Shown piece by piece: positions 1 through 13,186 of a DNA stretch of 64,000 nucleotides. The stretch covers positions 5,332,001 through 5,396,000 of the forward strand of contig NW_027480438.1 of the NCBI RefSeq assembly GCF_051401765.1. Direction: 5' to 3'. The position numbers and the translations under genes were made by a program. Position 1 is the stretch's first letter. Every line of letters starts with the position of its first letter. The stretch comes from Calliopsis andreniformis. Lineage: Eukaryota > Arthropoda > Insecta > Hymenoptera > Andrenidae. The notes under the pieces are model-generated. The model had not been told where the DNA came from. It did not search any database and saw nothing but the letters and a program-made list of their open reading frames with translations.

Positions 1-1814
1 ATCCTCAATCCTAAAATCCTCAATCCTCAATATTCAACACACAACACTCAACCATCAATCCGCAATATTCAACAATCAATCCTCAATTCTCAATACTCAA
101 TAGAATATCCTGAATTCTCAGTTTTCAATACTCAATCCTCAATCTACAATCTTCAGGTCTCCATCCACAAACATCTATTCTCATTACTCAACCCTCAACA
201 CTCAGTCCCCAATCTTTAATCCTCAATACCCAATCCTCATTCTTCAATACTCATTACTCAATCTTTAATCCTCAATCCTCAATGCTCAATCCTCAATCCT
301 CAGCCATCAATCCTCAATCTTCAATACTCAATCCTCAATCCTCAATCCCCAATCCTCAAACCTCAATCCTCAGTCATGAGTACTCCGTCCTCAATACTCA
401 GTACACAATCCTCAATCCTCAATCCTCAATCGTCAATCCTCAATCCTCATTCCTCAAACCTCAATCCTCAACCCTCAGTCCTCATCCTCAATTCCCAATT
501 CGCAATCCCCAATCCTCAATACTCAATCTTCAATCCTCAGTAATCAATCTTCAGTCCTGAATCCCCAGTCCTCAATCTTCAATCCTCAATGCTCAATCCT
601 CAATCCTCAATCCTCAGTCCTCAAACCTCAATCCTCAATCGTCATACCTGAATCCTCAACCGTCAGTCCTCGTCCTCAATCCTCAACTATTAATTCTCAA
701 TCCTCAATATTCAATCATCAATACTCAATCTTCAATCCTCAATCCTCAATCCTCAATCCTCAATCCTCAATCCTCAATCCTCAATCCTCAATCCTCAGTC
801 CTCAAACCTCAATCCTGAGTTTTCAATCCTGAATACTCATCCTTCAATCCTCAATACTCAATCTTCAATCCTCAACCCTCAATCGTCAATCGACAATCCT
901 CAATCGTCAATCATCAACCTTCAATCCTCAATACTCAATCTTCAATCCCCAATCCTCAATCCCCAACCCTCAGCCTTCATCCTCAATCCTCAATCCTCAA
1001 TCCTCAATCCTCAATCTTCAATCCTCAATCCTCAGTCCTCAAACCTCAATTCTGAATCCTCAATCCTGAATCCTCAATCTTCAGCTCTCAGTCCTCAACA
1101 ATCAGTTGTCAATCCTCAATCCTCAATAGAATATCCACAATTCACAGATTTCAGCACTCAATACTCAATCTGCGATCTTCCAACCTCTATCCACAAACAT
1201 CAATTCTCATCACTCAATCCTCAACGCTCAGTCCTCAATGTTCAATCCTCAATCCTCAATCCTCAATTCTCAATCCTCAATACTCAACCATCAGTCCTCA
1301 ATTCTCAATACTCAATAGAATATCCTGAATACTCAGGATTCAATACTCAAACCTCAATCCTCAACCCTCAGCCCTCATCCTCCATCCTCAATCCTCAATC
1401 CTCAATCCTGAATCTTCAATCCTCAATACTCATTCTTCAATCTTCAATGCTCAATCCTCAATCCTCAATCCTCAATCCTCAATCCTCAGTCACCAATCCT
1501 CAATCTTCAATACTCAATCGTCAATCCGCAGTCCCCAATCTTCAATCCTCAATCCTCAATCGTCAAACTTCAATCCTCCATACCCAATCTTCAATCCTCA
1601 ATCCTCAATCCTCAATCCTCAGTCATCAATCCTCAATCTTCAACACTCAACCCTCAATCCTCAATCCTCAATCCTCAATCCTCATTCCTCAACCCTCAAT
1701 CCTCAATCCTCATTCCTCAAACCTCAATCCTCAACCCTCAGTCCTTATCCTCAATTCTCAATTCTAAATACTCAATCCTCAATTCTCAATCTTCAATGCT
1801 CAATAATCAATCTC

Positions 1815-1900
1815 CAATCCTAGATACTCAATCCCCAATCCTCAATCGTTAATCCGCAATCTTCAATCCTCAATCCCCAGTCCTCAATCCTCAATACTCA
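1815..1900 (+). repeat. Left-domain cassette marked by CTAGAT (representative copy)
   Basis: A recurring variant string begins around CAATAATCAATCTCC and continues through CCTAGATACTCAATCCCC toward a TTAATC variant. I find the TAGAT mark at 1,821, 3,742, 4,400, 12,141, 12,762, 15,271, 17,192 and 17,850. None was noticed beyond about 18 kb. Five copies fall in the two large left blocks as expected from the 13,450 offset, plus their partners and two more at 12.1-12.8 kb. It consists of substituted heptamers and has no visible coding or regulatory meaning. It is useful as a marker of the left domain. Confidence 0.8.
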
Positions 1901-2199
1901 GTCTTCAATCCTCAATCATCAATTCTCAATCCTCAATACTCAATCCTCAATCGTCAATCCTCAATCGTCAATCCTCAATCTCCAATCCTGAATCTTCAAC
2001 CCTCAATCCCCAACCCTCAATCCTCAATCCTCAATCTTGAATCCTTAATACTCAATCTTCAATCCTCAATTCTCATCCTCAATCCTCAATCCTCAATCCT
2101 CAATCCTCAATCTTCAATCCTCAACCGTCAGTCCTCGTCCTCAATCCTCAACCCTCAATCCTCAATCCTCAATCTTCAATCATCAATACTCAATCTTCA

Positions 2200-3599
2200 A
2201 TCCTCAATTCTCAATCCTCAATCCTCAATCCTCAATCCTCAATATTCAACACACAACCATCAACCATCAATTCTCAATACTCAACCATCAATCCTCAATT
2301 CTTAATGCTCAATAGAATATCCTGAATTCTCATGATTCAATACTCAATCCACAATATTCAATAATCAAATCGCGATCCTCAAACATCAATTCTCAACACT
2401 CAATCCTCAACACTCGGTCCTCTCTCTTCAATCCTCCATCCTCAATCCTCTATCCTCAAGCGTCAATCCTCAACCCTCTATCCTCAACCCTCAATCCTCA
2501 GTCCTCAAACCTCAATTCCGAATCCTCAATCCTGAATGCTCAATCTTCATCCCTCAGACCGCAACAATCAATTGTCAATCCTCAGTCCTCAATAGAATAT
2601 CCTCAATTCACAGTTTTCAATACTCAATCCCCAATCTTCAATTTTCAAACCTCAATCCACAGACATCAATTCTCATCACTCAACCCTCAACACTCAGTCC
2701 TCAATCTTCAATCCTCAATCCTCAATCCTCAATCTTCAATCCTCCATACTCAATCTTCAATCCACAATCCTCAATCCTCAATCCTCAATCCTCAGCCATC
2801 AATCCTCAATCTTCAATACTCAATCCTCAATCCTCAAACCTCAATCCTGAACCCTCAGTCCTCTTCCTCAATTCTCAATTCTCAATCCTGAATGCTCAAT
2901 CTTGATCCATCAGTCCGCAACAATCAATTGTCAATACTCAATCCTCAATAGAATATCCTCAATTCACAGTTTTCAATACTCAATCCCCAATCTTCAATTT
3001 TCAAACCTCAATCCACAGACATCAATTCTCATCACTCAAACCTCAACACTCAGTCCTCAATCTTCAATCCTCAATCCTCAATTCTCAATCCTCAATCCTC
3101 AATCCTCAATCCTCAATATTCAACACGCAACCATCAACCATCAATTCTCAATACTCAACCATCAATCCTCAATTCATAATGCTCAATAGAATATCCTGAA
3201 TTCTCATGATTCAATACTCAATCCACAATATTCAATAATCAAATCGAGATCCTCAAACATCAATACTCAACACTCAATCCTCAACACTCGGTCCTCTCTC
3301 TTCAATCCTCCATCCTCAATCCTCTATCCTCAAGCGTCAATCCTCAGCCCTCTATCCTCAACCCTCAATCCTCAGTCCTCAAACCTCAATTCCGAATCCT
3401 CAATCCTGAATGCTCAATCTTCATCCCTCAGTCCGCAACAATCAATTGTCAATCCGCAATCCTCAATAGAATATCCTCAATTCACAGTTTTCAATATTCA
3501 ATCCCCAATCTTCAATTTTCAAACCTCAATCCACAGACATCAGTTCTCATCACTCAACCCTCAACACTCATTCCACAATCTTCAATCCTCAATCCTCAA
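2200..3599 (+). repeat. 874-bp offset duplication inside left block
   Basis: About 2,200-2,725 repeats at 3,074-3,599. The shared text includes the left-only cassette running from AATATTCAACACACAACC through a TAGAATATCC core to CACTCGGTCCTCTCTC (2,411 and 3,285), then a second TAGAATATCC core (2,593 and 3,467). Differences include TCGCGA at 2,370 against TCGAGA in the second copy, and CAACCCTC against CAGCCCTC. A further copy lies at about 11,262-11,747 (offset 9,022 from the first). The second large block carries the same pair at 15,650-17,049. Confidence 0.85.
2240..2440 (+). repeat. Left-domain cassette with CACTCGGTCCTCTCTC (representative copy)
   Basis: This about 200-bp string of altered heptamers ends in CACTCGGTCCTCTCTC. 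It is found with that mark at 2,411, 3,285, 11,433, 15,861 and 16,735 and nowhere to the right of 17 kb. Three copies contain the palindrome TCGCGA (2,370, 11,392, 15,820), which is rare in an otherwise CpG-free consensus; the other two carry TCGAGA. The cassette overlaps one TAGAATATCC core. I see no sign of function. Confidence 0.82.
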
Positions 3600-5289
3600 T
3601 CCTCAATCCTCAATCCTCAATCCTCAATCCTCATTCCTCAAACCTCAATCCTCAACCCTCAGTCCTCATCCTCAATTCTCAATTCTCAATCCTCAATCCT
3701 CAATCCTCAATCTTCAATCCTCAATAATCAATCTCCTATCCTAGATCCTCAATCCCCAATACTCTATCCTTAATCCTCAATATTCAATCCTCTATCCCCA
3801 GTCCACAATCTTCAATCCCCAAAGCTCAATAATCAATCCTCAATCCACAGTCCTCAATCGTCAATCATCAATCCACAATCCTCAATACTCAATCCTCAAT
3901 CCTCAATCCTCAATCCTCAATGCTCAATCATCAATCCTCAGTCCTCAATCTTCAATACTCAATCCTCAATCCTAAAATCCTCAATCCTCAATATTCAACA
4001 CACAAGCCTCAACCATCAATCCGCAATATTCAACAATCAATCCTCAATTCTCAATACTCAATAGAATATCCTGAATTCTCAGTTTTCAATACTCAATCCT
4101 CAATCTACAATCTTCAAGTCTCCATCCACAAACATCTATTCTCATCACTCAACCCTCTACACTCAGTCCTCAATCTTTAATCCTCAATCCCCAATCCTCA
4201 TTCTTCAATCCTCATTACTCAATCTTTAATCCTCAATCCTCAATCCTCAATCCTCAATCCTCTATCCTCAGCCATCAATCCTCAATCCTCATTCCTCAAA
4301 CCTCAATCCTCAACCCTTAGTCCATATCCTCAATTCTCAATTCTCAATTCTCAATCCTCAATTCTCAATCTTCAATCCACAATAATCAATCTCCAATCCT
4401 AGATCCTCAATCCCCAATCCTCAATCGTTAATCCTCAATCTTCAATCCTCAATCCCCAGTCCTCAATCCTCAATACTCAGTCTTCAATCCTCAATCCTCA
4501 ATTCTCAATCCTCAATACTCAATCCTCAATCGTCAATCCTCAATCGTCAATCCTCAATCTCCAATCCTGAATCTTCAACCCTCAATCCCCAACCCTCAAT
4601 CCTCAATCCTCAATCTTGAATCCTTTATACTCAATCTCCAATCCTCAATTCTCATCCTCAATCCTCAATCCTCAATCCTCAATCCTCAATCTTCAATCCT
4701 CAACCGTCAGTCCTCGTCCTCAATCCTCAGTCCTCAAACCTCAATCCTGAGTCTTCAATCCTGAATCCTCAATTTTCAGACCTCAGTCCTCAACAATCAG
4801 TTGTCACTTCTCAATCCTCAATACAGTATCATCAATTCACAGCTTTCAATACTCAATACTCAATCTGCAATCTTCAAATCTCTACCCACAAACATCAATT
4901 CTCATCAGTGAACCCACAACACTCAGTCCCCAATCCTCAATCCTTAATCCTCAATCTTCAATTCCCAATCCTCACTTCTCAATCCTCAATACTCAATCCT
5001 CAATCCTCAATCCTCTATCCCCAATCCTCAATCTTCAACCCTCAACCCTCAATCCTCAAGCCTCAATCCTCAATCCTCAATCTTCAATCCTGAATGCTCA
5101 ATCTTCAATGCTCAATACTCAATCTTCAATCCTCAACCCTCAATCCTCAATCCACAATCCTCAATCCTCAATCATCTACCTTCAATCCTCAATCCTCAAT
5201 CCTCAATCCTCATTCTTCAATCCCCAATACCCAATCCTCAATCTTCAATCCTCAATCCTCAATCCTCAATTCTCAACAATCAATCCTCA

Positions 5290-5350
5290 ATCCTCAGACC
5301 TCAAGCATCAATACTCAACCCTCAGTCCTCGTCCGCAATCCACAACCCTC
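5290..5350 (+). repeat. CpG-bearing cassette CCTCGTCCGCAATCC (representative copy)
   Basis: This string runs from TCAGACCTCAAGCATC (or AAACATC) to CAGTCCTCGTCCGCAATCC. It occurs throughout both domains, for example near 5,330, 7,590, 7,855, 8,280, 9,100, 9,775, 18,780, 20,830, 27,945, 30,645, 38,290, 41,215, 50,060 and 61,845. A second version reads CTCGTCCTCAATCC. It contains a 6-bp unit (GTCCGC or GTCCTC) in place of a heptamer, so each copy shifts the satellite phase by one base. This is one reason higher-order lengths are not multiples of seven. Its two CpGs are among the few in the array. Confidence 0.78.
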
Positions 5351-6679
5351 AATGCTCAATCCTCAATCTTCAATCATCAATATTCAATCATCAATCCTCA
5401 ATACTCAATCCTCTATTCTCAATCCTCAATCCTGAATGTTCAATCCTCAATACCCAATCCTCAACCTTCAATCCCCAATACTCAATCTTTAATCCTCAAT
5501 CCTCAGTCCTCAAACCTCAATTCTGAGTCCTCAGTCCTGAATCCTCAACCTTCAGCCCTCAGTCCTCAACAATCAGTTGTCAATCCTCAGTCCTCAATAG
5601 AATATCCTCAATTCACAGCTTTCAATACTCAATACTCAATCTGCAATCTTGAAATCTCTATCCACAGACATCAATTCTCATCACTCAACCCTCAATACTC
5701 AGTCCTCAATGTTCAATCCTCAATCCTCAATTCTCTATCTTCAATCCTCAATACTGAATCTTCAATCCTAAATCCTCAATCCTCAATCCTCAATCCTCAA
5801 TCCTCAATCTTCTATCCTCAATCCGCAATCCTCAATCTTCAATCCTCAATCCTCAATCCTGAATCCTCAATCTTCAGCCCTCAGTCCTCAACAATCAGTT
5901 GTCAATCCTCAATCCTCAATAGAATATCCTCAATTCACAGTTTTCAATACTCAGTACTCAATCTGCAATCTTCAAATCTCTATCCACAAACATCAATGCT
6001 CATCACTCAACCCTCAACACTCCGTCCCCAATCCTCAATCTTCAATCCTCAATCTTCCATCCTCAATCATCAATCCTTAATACCCAAGCCTCAGTCTTCA
6101 ATCCTCAATCTTCAATCCTCAACACTCAATCCTCAATTCGCAATGCTCAATCCTCAATCCTCAGAGCTCAAGCATCAATACCCAACCCTCAGTCCTCGTC
6201 CTCAATCCACAACCCTCAATCCCCATTCCTCAATCTTCAATCATCAATATTAAACCTTCAATTCTCAATCCACAATCCTCAATCCTCAACCCTCAATCCT
6301 CAGTCCTGAAACCTCAATCCCGAATCCTCAATCCTGAATCCGCAAACTTCAGTCCTCAGTCCTCAACAATCAATAGTCAATCCTCAATCCTCAATAGAAT
6401 ATCCTCAATTCACAGTTTTCAATCTCAACCCCATTCTTCAATCATCAAATCTCAATCCACAAACAACAATTCTCATCACTCAGCCCTCAACACTCAGTCC
6501 TCAATCTTCAACCCTCAATCCTCAATCCTCCATCTTGAATCCTCAATACTCAATCTTCAATCCTCAATCCTCAATTCTCAATCCTCAACCCTCAGCCCTC
6601 ATCCTCAATCCTCAATCCTGAATCCTCAATCCTCAATCTTCAATCCTGAATACTCAACCTTCAATCCTCAATACTCAAC

Positions 6680-7185
6680 CTTCAATCCTCAATACTCAGT
6701 CTTCAATCCTCAATCCTCAATCCTCAATCCTCAATCCTCAATCCTCAATCATCAATCCTCAATCTTCAATACTCAATCCTCAATCCTCGATCCTCAATCC
6801 TCAATACTCAATCTTCAATCCTCAATCCTCAATCCTCAATCCCCAATCCTCAATCCTCAGTCATCAACACTCAATCCTCAATACTCAATCGTCAATACTC
6901 AATCGTCAATCCTCGGTCCTCAATTCTCAATCCTCAATCCTCGTTCATCAAACCTCAATCCTCAACCCTCAGTCCTCATAATCAATTCTCAATCCTCAAT
7001 CCTCAAACCACAATCCTCATTCTTCAATCCTCAATCCTCAATACTCAACCATCAATCCTCAATTCTCAATACTCAATTCTCAATACTCAATAGAATATCC
7101 TGAATTCTCAGTATTCAATACTCAAACCTCAATCCTCAACCCTCAGCCCTCATCCTCCATCCTCAATCCTCAATCCTCAATCCTC
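6680..7185 (+). repeat. Block repeated at 10,148-10,653 (offset 3,468)
   Basis: Shared marks include TCAATCCTCGATCCTCAATC (G at 6,789 and 10,257), the double CAATCGTCAATACTCAATCG, CCTCGTTCCTCAAACC-like text, and a TAGAATATCCTGAATTCTC core at 7,091 and 10,559. It ends in CCCTCATCCTCCATCC in both copies. Divergence is visibly higher than in the large blocks (for example TCGTTCATC against TCGTTCCTC, and ACTCAATTCTC against ACTAAATTCTA), so this pair looks older. Confidence 0.8.
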
Positions 7186-7435
7186 AATCTTCAATCCTCA
7201 ATACTCAATATTCAATTTTCAATCCTCAATCCTCAATCCTCAATCCTCAATCCACAGTCATCAATCCTCAATCTTCAATACTCAATCGTCAATCCGCAGT
7301 CCTCAATCCTCAATCCTCAATCCTCGTTCCTCAAACCTCAATCCTCAACCCTCAGCCATCATCCTCAATCCTCAATCCTCGTTCCTCACTCCTCAATCCT
7401 CAATCCTCAATCCTCAATCTTCAATCCTCAATACT

Positions 7436-9650
7436 CAACCTTCAACCCTCAATCTTCAATCCTCAATCCTCTATCCTCATTCTTCAATCCTCAACACACA
7501 ATCCTCAATCTTCAATCCTCAATCCTCAATCCTCAATTCTCAATCCTCAATCCTCAATCCTCAGACCTCAAACATCAATACTCAACCCTCAGTCCTCGTC
7601 CGCAATCCACAAACCTCAATCCTCAATCCTCAATCTTCAATCATCAATAGTCAATCTTCAATCCTCAATCCTCAATCCTCTATCCTCAATCCTCAATCCT
7701 GAATGTTCAATCCTCAATACCCAATCCTCAACCTTCAATCCTCAATACTCAATCCTCAATCCTCAATCCTCAATCCTCAGTCCTCAATCCTCAATTCTCA
7801 ATCCTCAATCCTCAATCCTCAGACCTCAAACATCAATACTCATCCCTCAGCCCTCGTCCGCAATCCACAACCCTCAATCCTCAATCCTCAATCTTCAATC
7901 ATCAATCCTCAATCCTCAATCCTCAATTCTCAATCCTCAATCCCCAATCCTCAATCCTCAATCTTCAATCCTCAATCCTCAATCCTCAATTCTCAATCCT
8001 CAATCCTCAATCGTCAATCCTCAATTCCCAATCCTCAATCTTCAATCCTCAATCCTCAATCTTCAATCCTTAATCCTCAATCCTCAATCCCCAATCCTCA
8101 ATCTTCAATACTCAATCTTCAATCCTCAATCCTCAGTCCTCAGTCCTCAATCCTCAATCCTCATTCTTCAATCCTCAACACCCAATCCTCAATCTTCAAT
8201 CCTCAAACCTCAATCCTCAATTCTCAACCCTCAGTCCTCAATCCTCAGACCTCAAGCTTCAATACTCAACCCTCAGTCCTCGTCCGCAATCCACAGCCCT
8301 CAATCCTCAATCCTCAATCTTCAATCATGAATATTCAATCTTCAATCCTCAATCCTCAATCCTCAATTCTCAATCGGCAATACTCAATCCTCAATCGTCA
8401 ATCCTCAATCCTGAATCCTCAACCTTCAATCCTCAATACTCAATCTTCAATACTCAATCCACAATCCTCAATCCTCAATCCTCAATCCTCAATCCTCAAT
8501 GTTCAATCCTCAATACTCAATCTTCAATACTCAATCTTCAATCCTCAATCCTCAGTCCTCAGTCCTCAATCCTCAATCCTCATTCTTCAATCCTCAACAC
8601 CCAATCCTCAATCTTCAATCCTCAAACCTCAATCCTCAATTCTCAACCCTCAGTCCACAATCCTCAGACCTCAAGCTTCAATACTCAACCCTCAGTCCTC
8701 GTCCGCAATCCACAGCCCTCAATCCTCAATCCTCAATCTTCAATCATGAATATTCAATCTTCAATCCTCAATCCTCAATCCTCAATTCTCAATCCGCAAT
8801 ACTCAATCCTCAATCGTCAATCCTCAATCCTGAATCCTCAACCTTCAATCCTCAATACTCAATCTTCAATACTCAATCCACAATCCTCAATCCTCAATCC
8901 TCAATCCTCAATCCTCAATGTTCAATCCTCAATACTCAATCTTCAAGCCTCAATCTTCAATCCTCAATCCTCTATCCTCATTCTTCAATCCTCAACACCC
9001 AATCCTCAATCTTCAATCCTCAATCCTCAATCCTCAATTCTCAATCCTCAATCCTCAATCCTCAGACCTCAAACATCAATACTCAACCCTCAGTCCTCGT
9101 CCGCAATCCACAAACCTCAATCCTCAATCCTCAATTTTCAATCATCAATATTCAATCTTCAATCCTCAATCCTCAATCCTCTATCCTCAATCCTCAATCC
9201 TGAATGTTCAATCCTCAATACCCAATCCTCAATCTTCAATCCTCAATACTCAATCCTCAATCCTCAATCCTCAATCCTCAGTCCTCAATCCTCAATTCTC
9301 AATCCTCAATCCTCAATCCTCAGACCTCAAACATCAATACTCAACCCTCAGCCCTCGTCCGCAATCCACAACCCTCAATCCTCAATCCTCAATCTTCAAA
9401 CATCAATCCTCAGTCCTCAATCCTCGATACTCAATCCTCAATCCTCAATCCTCAATCCTCAATCTTCAATCCTCAATCCTCAATCCTCAATCCTCAATCC
9501 TCAATCGTCAATCCTCAATTCCCGATCCTCAATCTTCAATCCTCAATCCTCAATCTTCAATCCTTGATCCTCAATCCTCAATACCCAATCCTCAATCTTC
9601 AATACTCAATCTTCAATCCTCAATCCTCAATCCTCAGTCCTCAATCCTCA
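7436..9650 (+). repeat. 1,501-bp period duplication
   Basis: Text from about 7,436 to 8,150 recurs at 8,937-9,650. It includes TCCTCTATCCTCATTCTTC, the CCTCGTCCGCAATCC cassette, TGAATGTTCAATCCTC (7,700 and 9,201) and CAATTCCCAATCC near 8,030. A similar arrangement with a 1,496-bp period lies at 40.3-43.3 kb, built from the same cassette order. Copies differ by scattered substitutions (CAACACACAATCC against CAACACCCAATCC; CATCCCTCAGCCC against CAACCCTCAGCCC). Confidence 0.8.
8101..8938 (+). repeat. Exact 419-bp tandem pair
   Basis: 8,101-8,519 and 8,520-8,938 are adjacent copies. Anchors: AAGCTT at 8,254 and 8,673, and ATGAATATTC at 8,327 and 8,746, both 419 apart. Differences seen are CAATCGGCAATAC against CAATCCGCAATAC and CAGTCCTCAATCC against CAGTCCACAATCC. 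The unit is not a multiple of seven because it includes a 6-bp unit. It is nested inside the 1,501-bp arrangement and interrupts it. Confidence 0.88.
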
Positions 9651-11249
9651 ATCCTCATTCTTCAATCCTCAACACCCAATCCTCAATCTTCAATCCTCAA
9701 TCCTCAATCCTCAATTCTCAATCCTCAGTCCTCAATCCTCAGACCTCAAGCATCAATACTCAACCCTCAGTCCTCGTCCGCAATCCACAACCCTCAATCC
9801 TCAATCCTCAATCTTCAATCATCAATATTCAATCTTCAATCCTCAATCCTCAATCCTCAATTCTCAATCCGCAATACTCAATCCTCAATCGTCAGTCCTC
9901 AATCCTGAATCCTCAGTCCTCGATCCTCAATCCTCAATACTCAATCTTCAATCCTCTATCCTCAATCCTCAATCCTCAAGCCTCAGTCCTCAGTCGTCAA
10001 TCCTCAATCCTCAATACTCAATCGTCAATACTCAATCGTCAATCCTCAGTCCTCAATTCTCAATCCTCAATCCTCGTTCCTCAAACCTCAACCCTCAACC
10101 CTCAGCCCCCATCCTCAATCCTCAATCCCAAATCCTCAATCATCAATCTTCAATCCTCAATACTCAGTCTTCAATCCTCAATCCTCAATCCTCAATCCTC
10201 AATTCTCAATCATCAATCATCAATCCTCAATCTTCAATACTCAATCCTCAATCCTCGATCCTCAATCCTCAATACTCAATCTTCAATCCTCAATCCTCAA
10301 TCCTCAATCCCCAATCCTCAATCCTCAGTCATCAATCCTCAATCCTCAATACTCAATCGTCAATACTCAATCGTCAATCCTCAGTCCTCAATTTTCAATC
10401 CTCAATCCTCGTTCCTCAAACCTCAATCCTCAACCCACAGTCCTCATACTCAATTCTCAATCCTCAATCCTCAAACCTCAATCCTCACTCTTCAATCCTC
10501 AATCCTCAATACTCAACCATCAATCCTCAATCCTCAATACTAAATTCTAAATACTCAATAGAATATCCTGAATTCTCAGTATTCAGTAGTCAAACCCCAA
10601 TCCTCAACCCTCAGCCCTCATCCTCCATCCTCAATCCTCAATCCTCAATCCTCAATCCTCAATCCTCTGTCCTCAAACCTCAATCCTGAGTCTTCAATCC
10701 TGAATCCTCAATCTTCAGACCTCAGTCCTGAACAATCAGTTGTCAATTCTCAATCCTCAATACAGTATCATCAATTCACAGTTTTCAATACTCAATACTC
10801 AATCTGCAATCTTCAAATCTCTATCCACAAACATCAATTCTCATCACTGAACCCTCAACACTCAGTCCCCAATCCTCAATTTTCAATCCTCAACCCTCAA
10901 TGCTCAATCCTCAATCCTCAATCTTCAATCCTCAATACTCAATCTTCAATCCTCAATCCTCAATCCCCAATCCTCAATACTCAATCCTCAATCCTCAATC
11001 CTCAATCCCCAATCCCCAATCTTCAATCCTCAATCCACAATCCTCAAGCCTCAATCCTCAATCCTCAATCTTCAATCCTGAATGCTCAATCTTCAATCCT
11101 CAATCCTCAATCCTCAATCCTCAATCGTCAGTCTTCAATCCTCAACACTCAATCTTCAATCCTCAATCCTCAATCCTCAATCCTCAAACCTCATTCTTCA
11201 ATCCTCAACACCCAATCCTCAATCTTCAATTCTCAAACCTCAATCCTCA

Positions 11250-12970
11250 ATCCTCAATCCTCAATATTCAACACACAACCATCAACCATCAACTCTCAAT
11301 ACTCAACCATCAATCCTCAATTCTTAATGCTCAATAGAATATCCTGCATTCTCATGATTCAATCCTTAATCCACAATATTCAATAATCAAATCGCGATCC
11401 TCAAACATCAATTCTCAACACTCAATCCTCAACACTCGGTCCTCTCTCTTCAATCCTCCATCCTCAATCCTCTATCCTCAAGCGTCAATCCTCAACCCTC
11501 AATCCTCAACCCTCAATCCTCAGTCCTCAAACCTCAATTCCGATTCCTCAATCCTGAATGCTCAATCTTCATCCCTCAGTCCGGAACAATCAATTGTCAA
11601 TCCTCAATCCTCAATAGAATATCCTCAATTCACAGTTTTCAATACTCAATCCCCAATCTTCAATTTTCAAACCTCAATCCACAGACATCAATTCTCATCA
11701 CTCAACCCTCAACACTCAGCCCTCAATCTTCAATCCTCAATCCTCAATCCTCAATCTTCAATCCTCCATACTCAATCTTCAATACTCAATCCTCAATCCT
11801 CAATCCTCAATCCTCAGCCATCACTCCTCAATCTTCAATACTCAATCCTCAATCCTCAATCCTCAATCCTCAAACCTCAACTCTCAATCCTCAATCCTCT
11901 GTCCTCAGTCCTCAAACCTCAATCCTCAACCCTCAGCCCTCATCCTCAATCCTCAATCCTGAATCCTCAATCCTCAATCTTCAATCCTCAATACACCGTC
12001 TTCAATCCTCAATCCGCAATCCTCAATCCTCATTCCTCAAACCTCAATCCTCAACCCTCAGTCCTCATCCTCAATTCTCAATTCTCAATCCTCAGCCCTC
12101 AATCCTCAATCTTCAATCCTCAATAATCAATCTCATATCCTAGATCCTCAATCCCCAATAGTCTATCCTTGATCCTCATTATTCAATCGTCTATCCCCAG
12201 TCCACAATTTTCAATCCCCAAAGCTCAATAATCAATCCTCAATCCTCAGTCCTCAATCGTCAATCATCAACCCACAATCTTCAATACTCAATCCTCTATC
12301 CTCAGTCCTCAATCCTCAATCCTCAATCCTCAATCATCAATCCTCAATCTTCAATACAGAATCCTCAATCCTCAATCCTCAATCCTCCATCCTGAATTCT
12401 CAATCCTCAATCCTCTGACCTCAGTCCTCAAACCTCAATCCTCAACCCTCAGCCCTCATCCTCAATCCTCAATCCTGAATCCTCAATCCTCAATATTCAA
12501 TCCTCAATACTCAGTCTTCAATCCTCAATCCTCAATCCTGAATCCTCAGTCCTCAAACCTCAATCATCAATCCTCAATCTTCAGTACTCAATCCTCAATC
12601 CTCAATCCTCAATCCTCAATACTCAATCTTCAATCCTCAATCCTCAATCCTCATTCCTCAAACCTCAATCCTCAACCCTCAGTCCTCTTCCTCAATTCAC
12701 AATTCTCAATCCTCAATCCTCAATCCTCAATCTTCAATCCTCAATAATCAATCTCCTATCCTAGATCCTCAATCCCCAATACTCTATCCTTAATCCTCAA
12801 TATTCAACCCTGTATCCCTTGTCCACAATCTTCAATCCCCAAACCTCAATAATCAATCCTCAATCCACAGTCCTCAGTCGTCAATCATCAATCCACAAAC
12901 CTCAATACTCAATCCTCAATCCATAATCCTCAATCCTCAATGCTCAATCATCAATCCTCAATCTTCAATA
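11250..12970 (+). repeat. Diverged copy of 2.2-3.95 kb material
   Basis: 11,262-11,747 matches 2,240-2,725 (offset 9,022) and 12,660-12,970 matches 3,640-3,950 (offset about 9,020). It carries the CACTCGGTCC mark at 11,433 and CTAGAT marks at 12,141 and 12,762. Only one of the two CACTCGGTCC copies of the large block is present, and about 11,760-12,650 has a different mix of heptamers with a second, more altered CTAGAT cassette. It is probably an older relative of the large left block. Confidence 0.75.
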
Positions 12971-13186
12971 CTCAATCCTCAATCCTCAATCCTCAAACCT
13001 CAATACTCAACCATCAATCCTCAATCCTCAATACTCAATAGAATATCCTGAATTCTCAGGATTCAATACTCAAACCTCAATCCTCAGCCCTCAGCACTCT
13101 TCCTCCATCCTCAATCCTCAATCCTCAATCCTCAATCTTCAATCATCAATACACAATCTTCAATCCTCAATCCTCAATCCTCAATC

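Larger units (their letters stand above)
1..6591 (+). repeat. Left higher-order block, copy 1 (open at window edge)
   Basis: This block aligns base for base with 13,451-20,041 at an offset of 13,450. Reading by eye I noted about a dozen substitutions (for example near 156, 347, 3,127, 4,624, 4,908, 5,183 and 5,351) and one 1-bp deletion here, near 6,423, relative to the partner. That is roughly 99.8% identity. The alignment runs to the first base of the window, so the true left end lies outside. It ends near 6,591, where this copy goes on to TCAACCCTCAGCCC and the partner to TCAACACTCAATCC. Neighbouring heptamers inside the block differ far more than the two copies do, so the duplication is much younger than the heptamer divergence. 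Confidence 0.93.

Noticed and set aside
8499..10543. Cluster of overlapping long open frames
   Set aside because: Several frames are open at once over the same bases, which is the signature of a stop-free repeat and not of overlapping genes.
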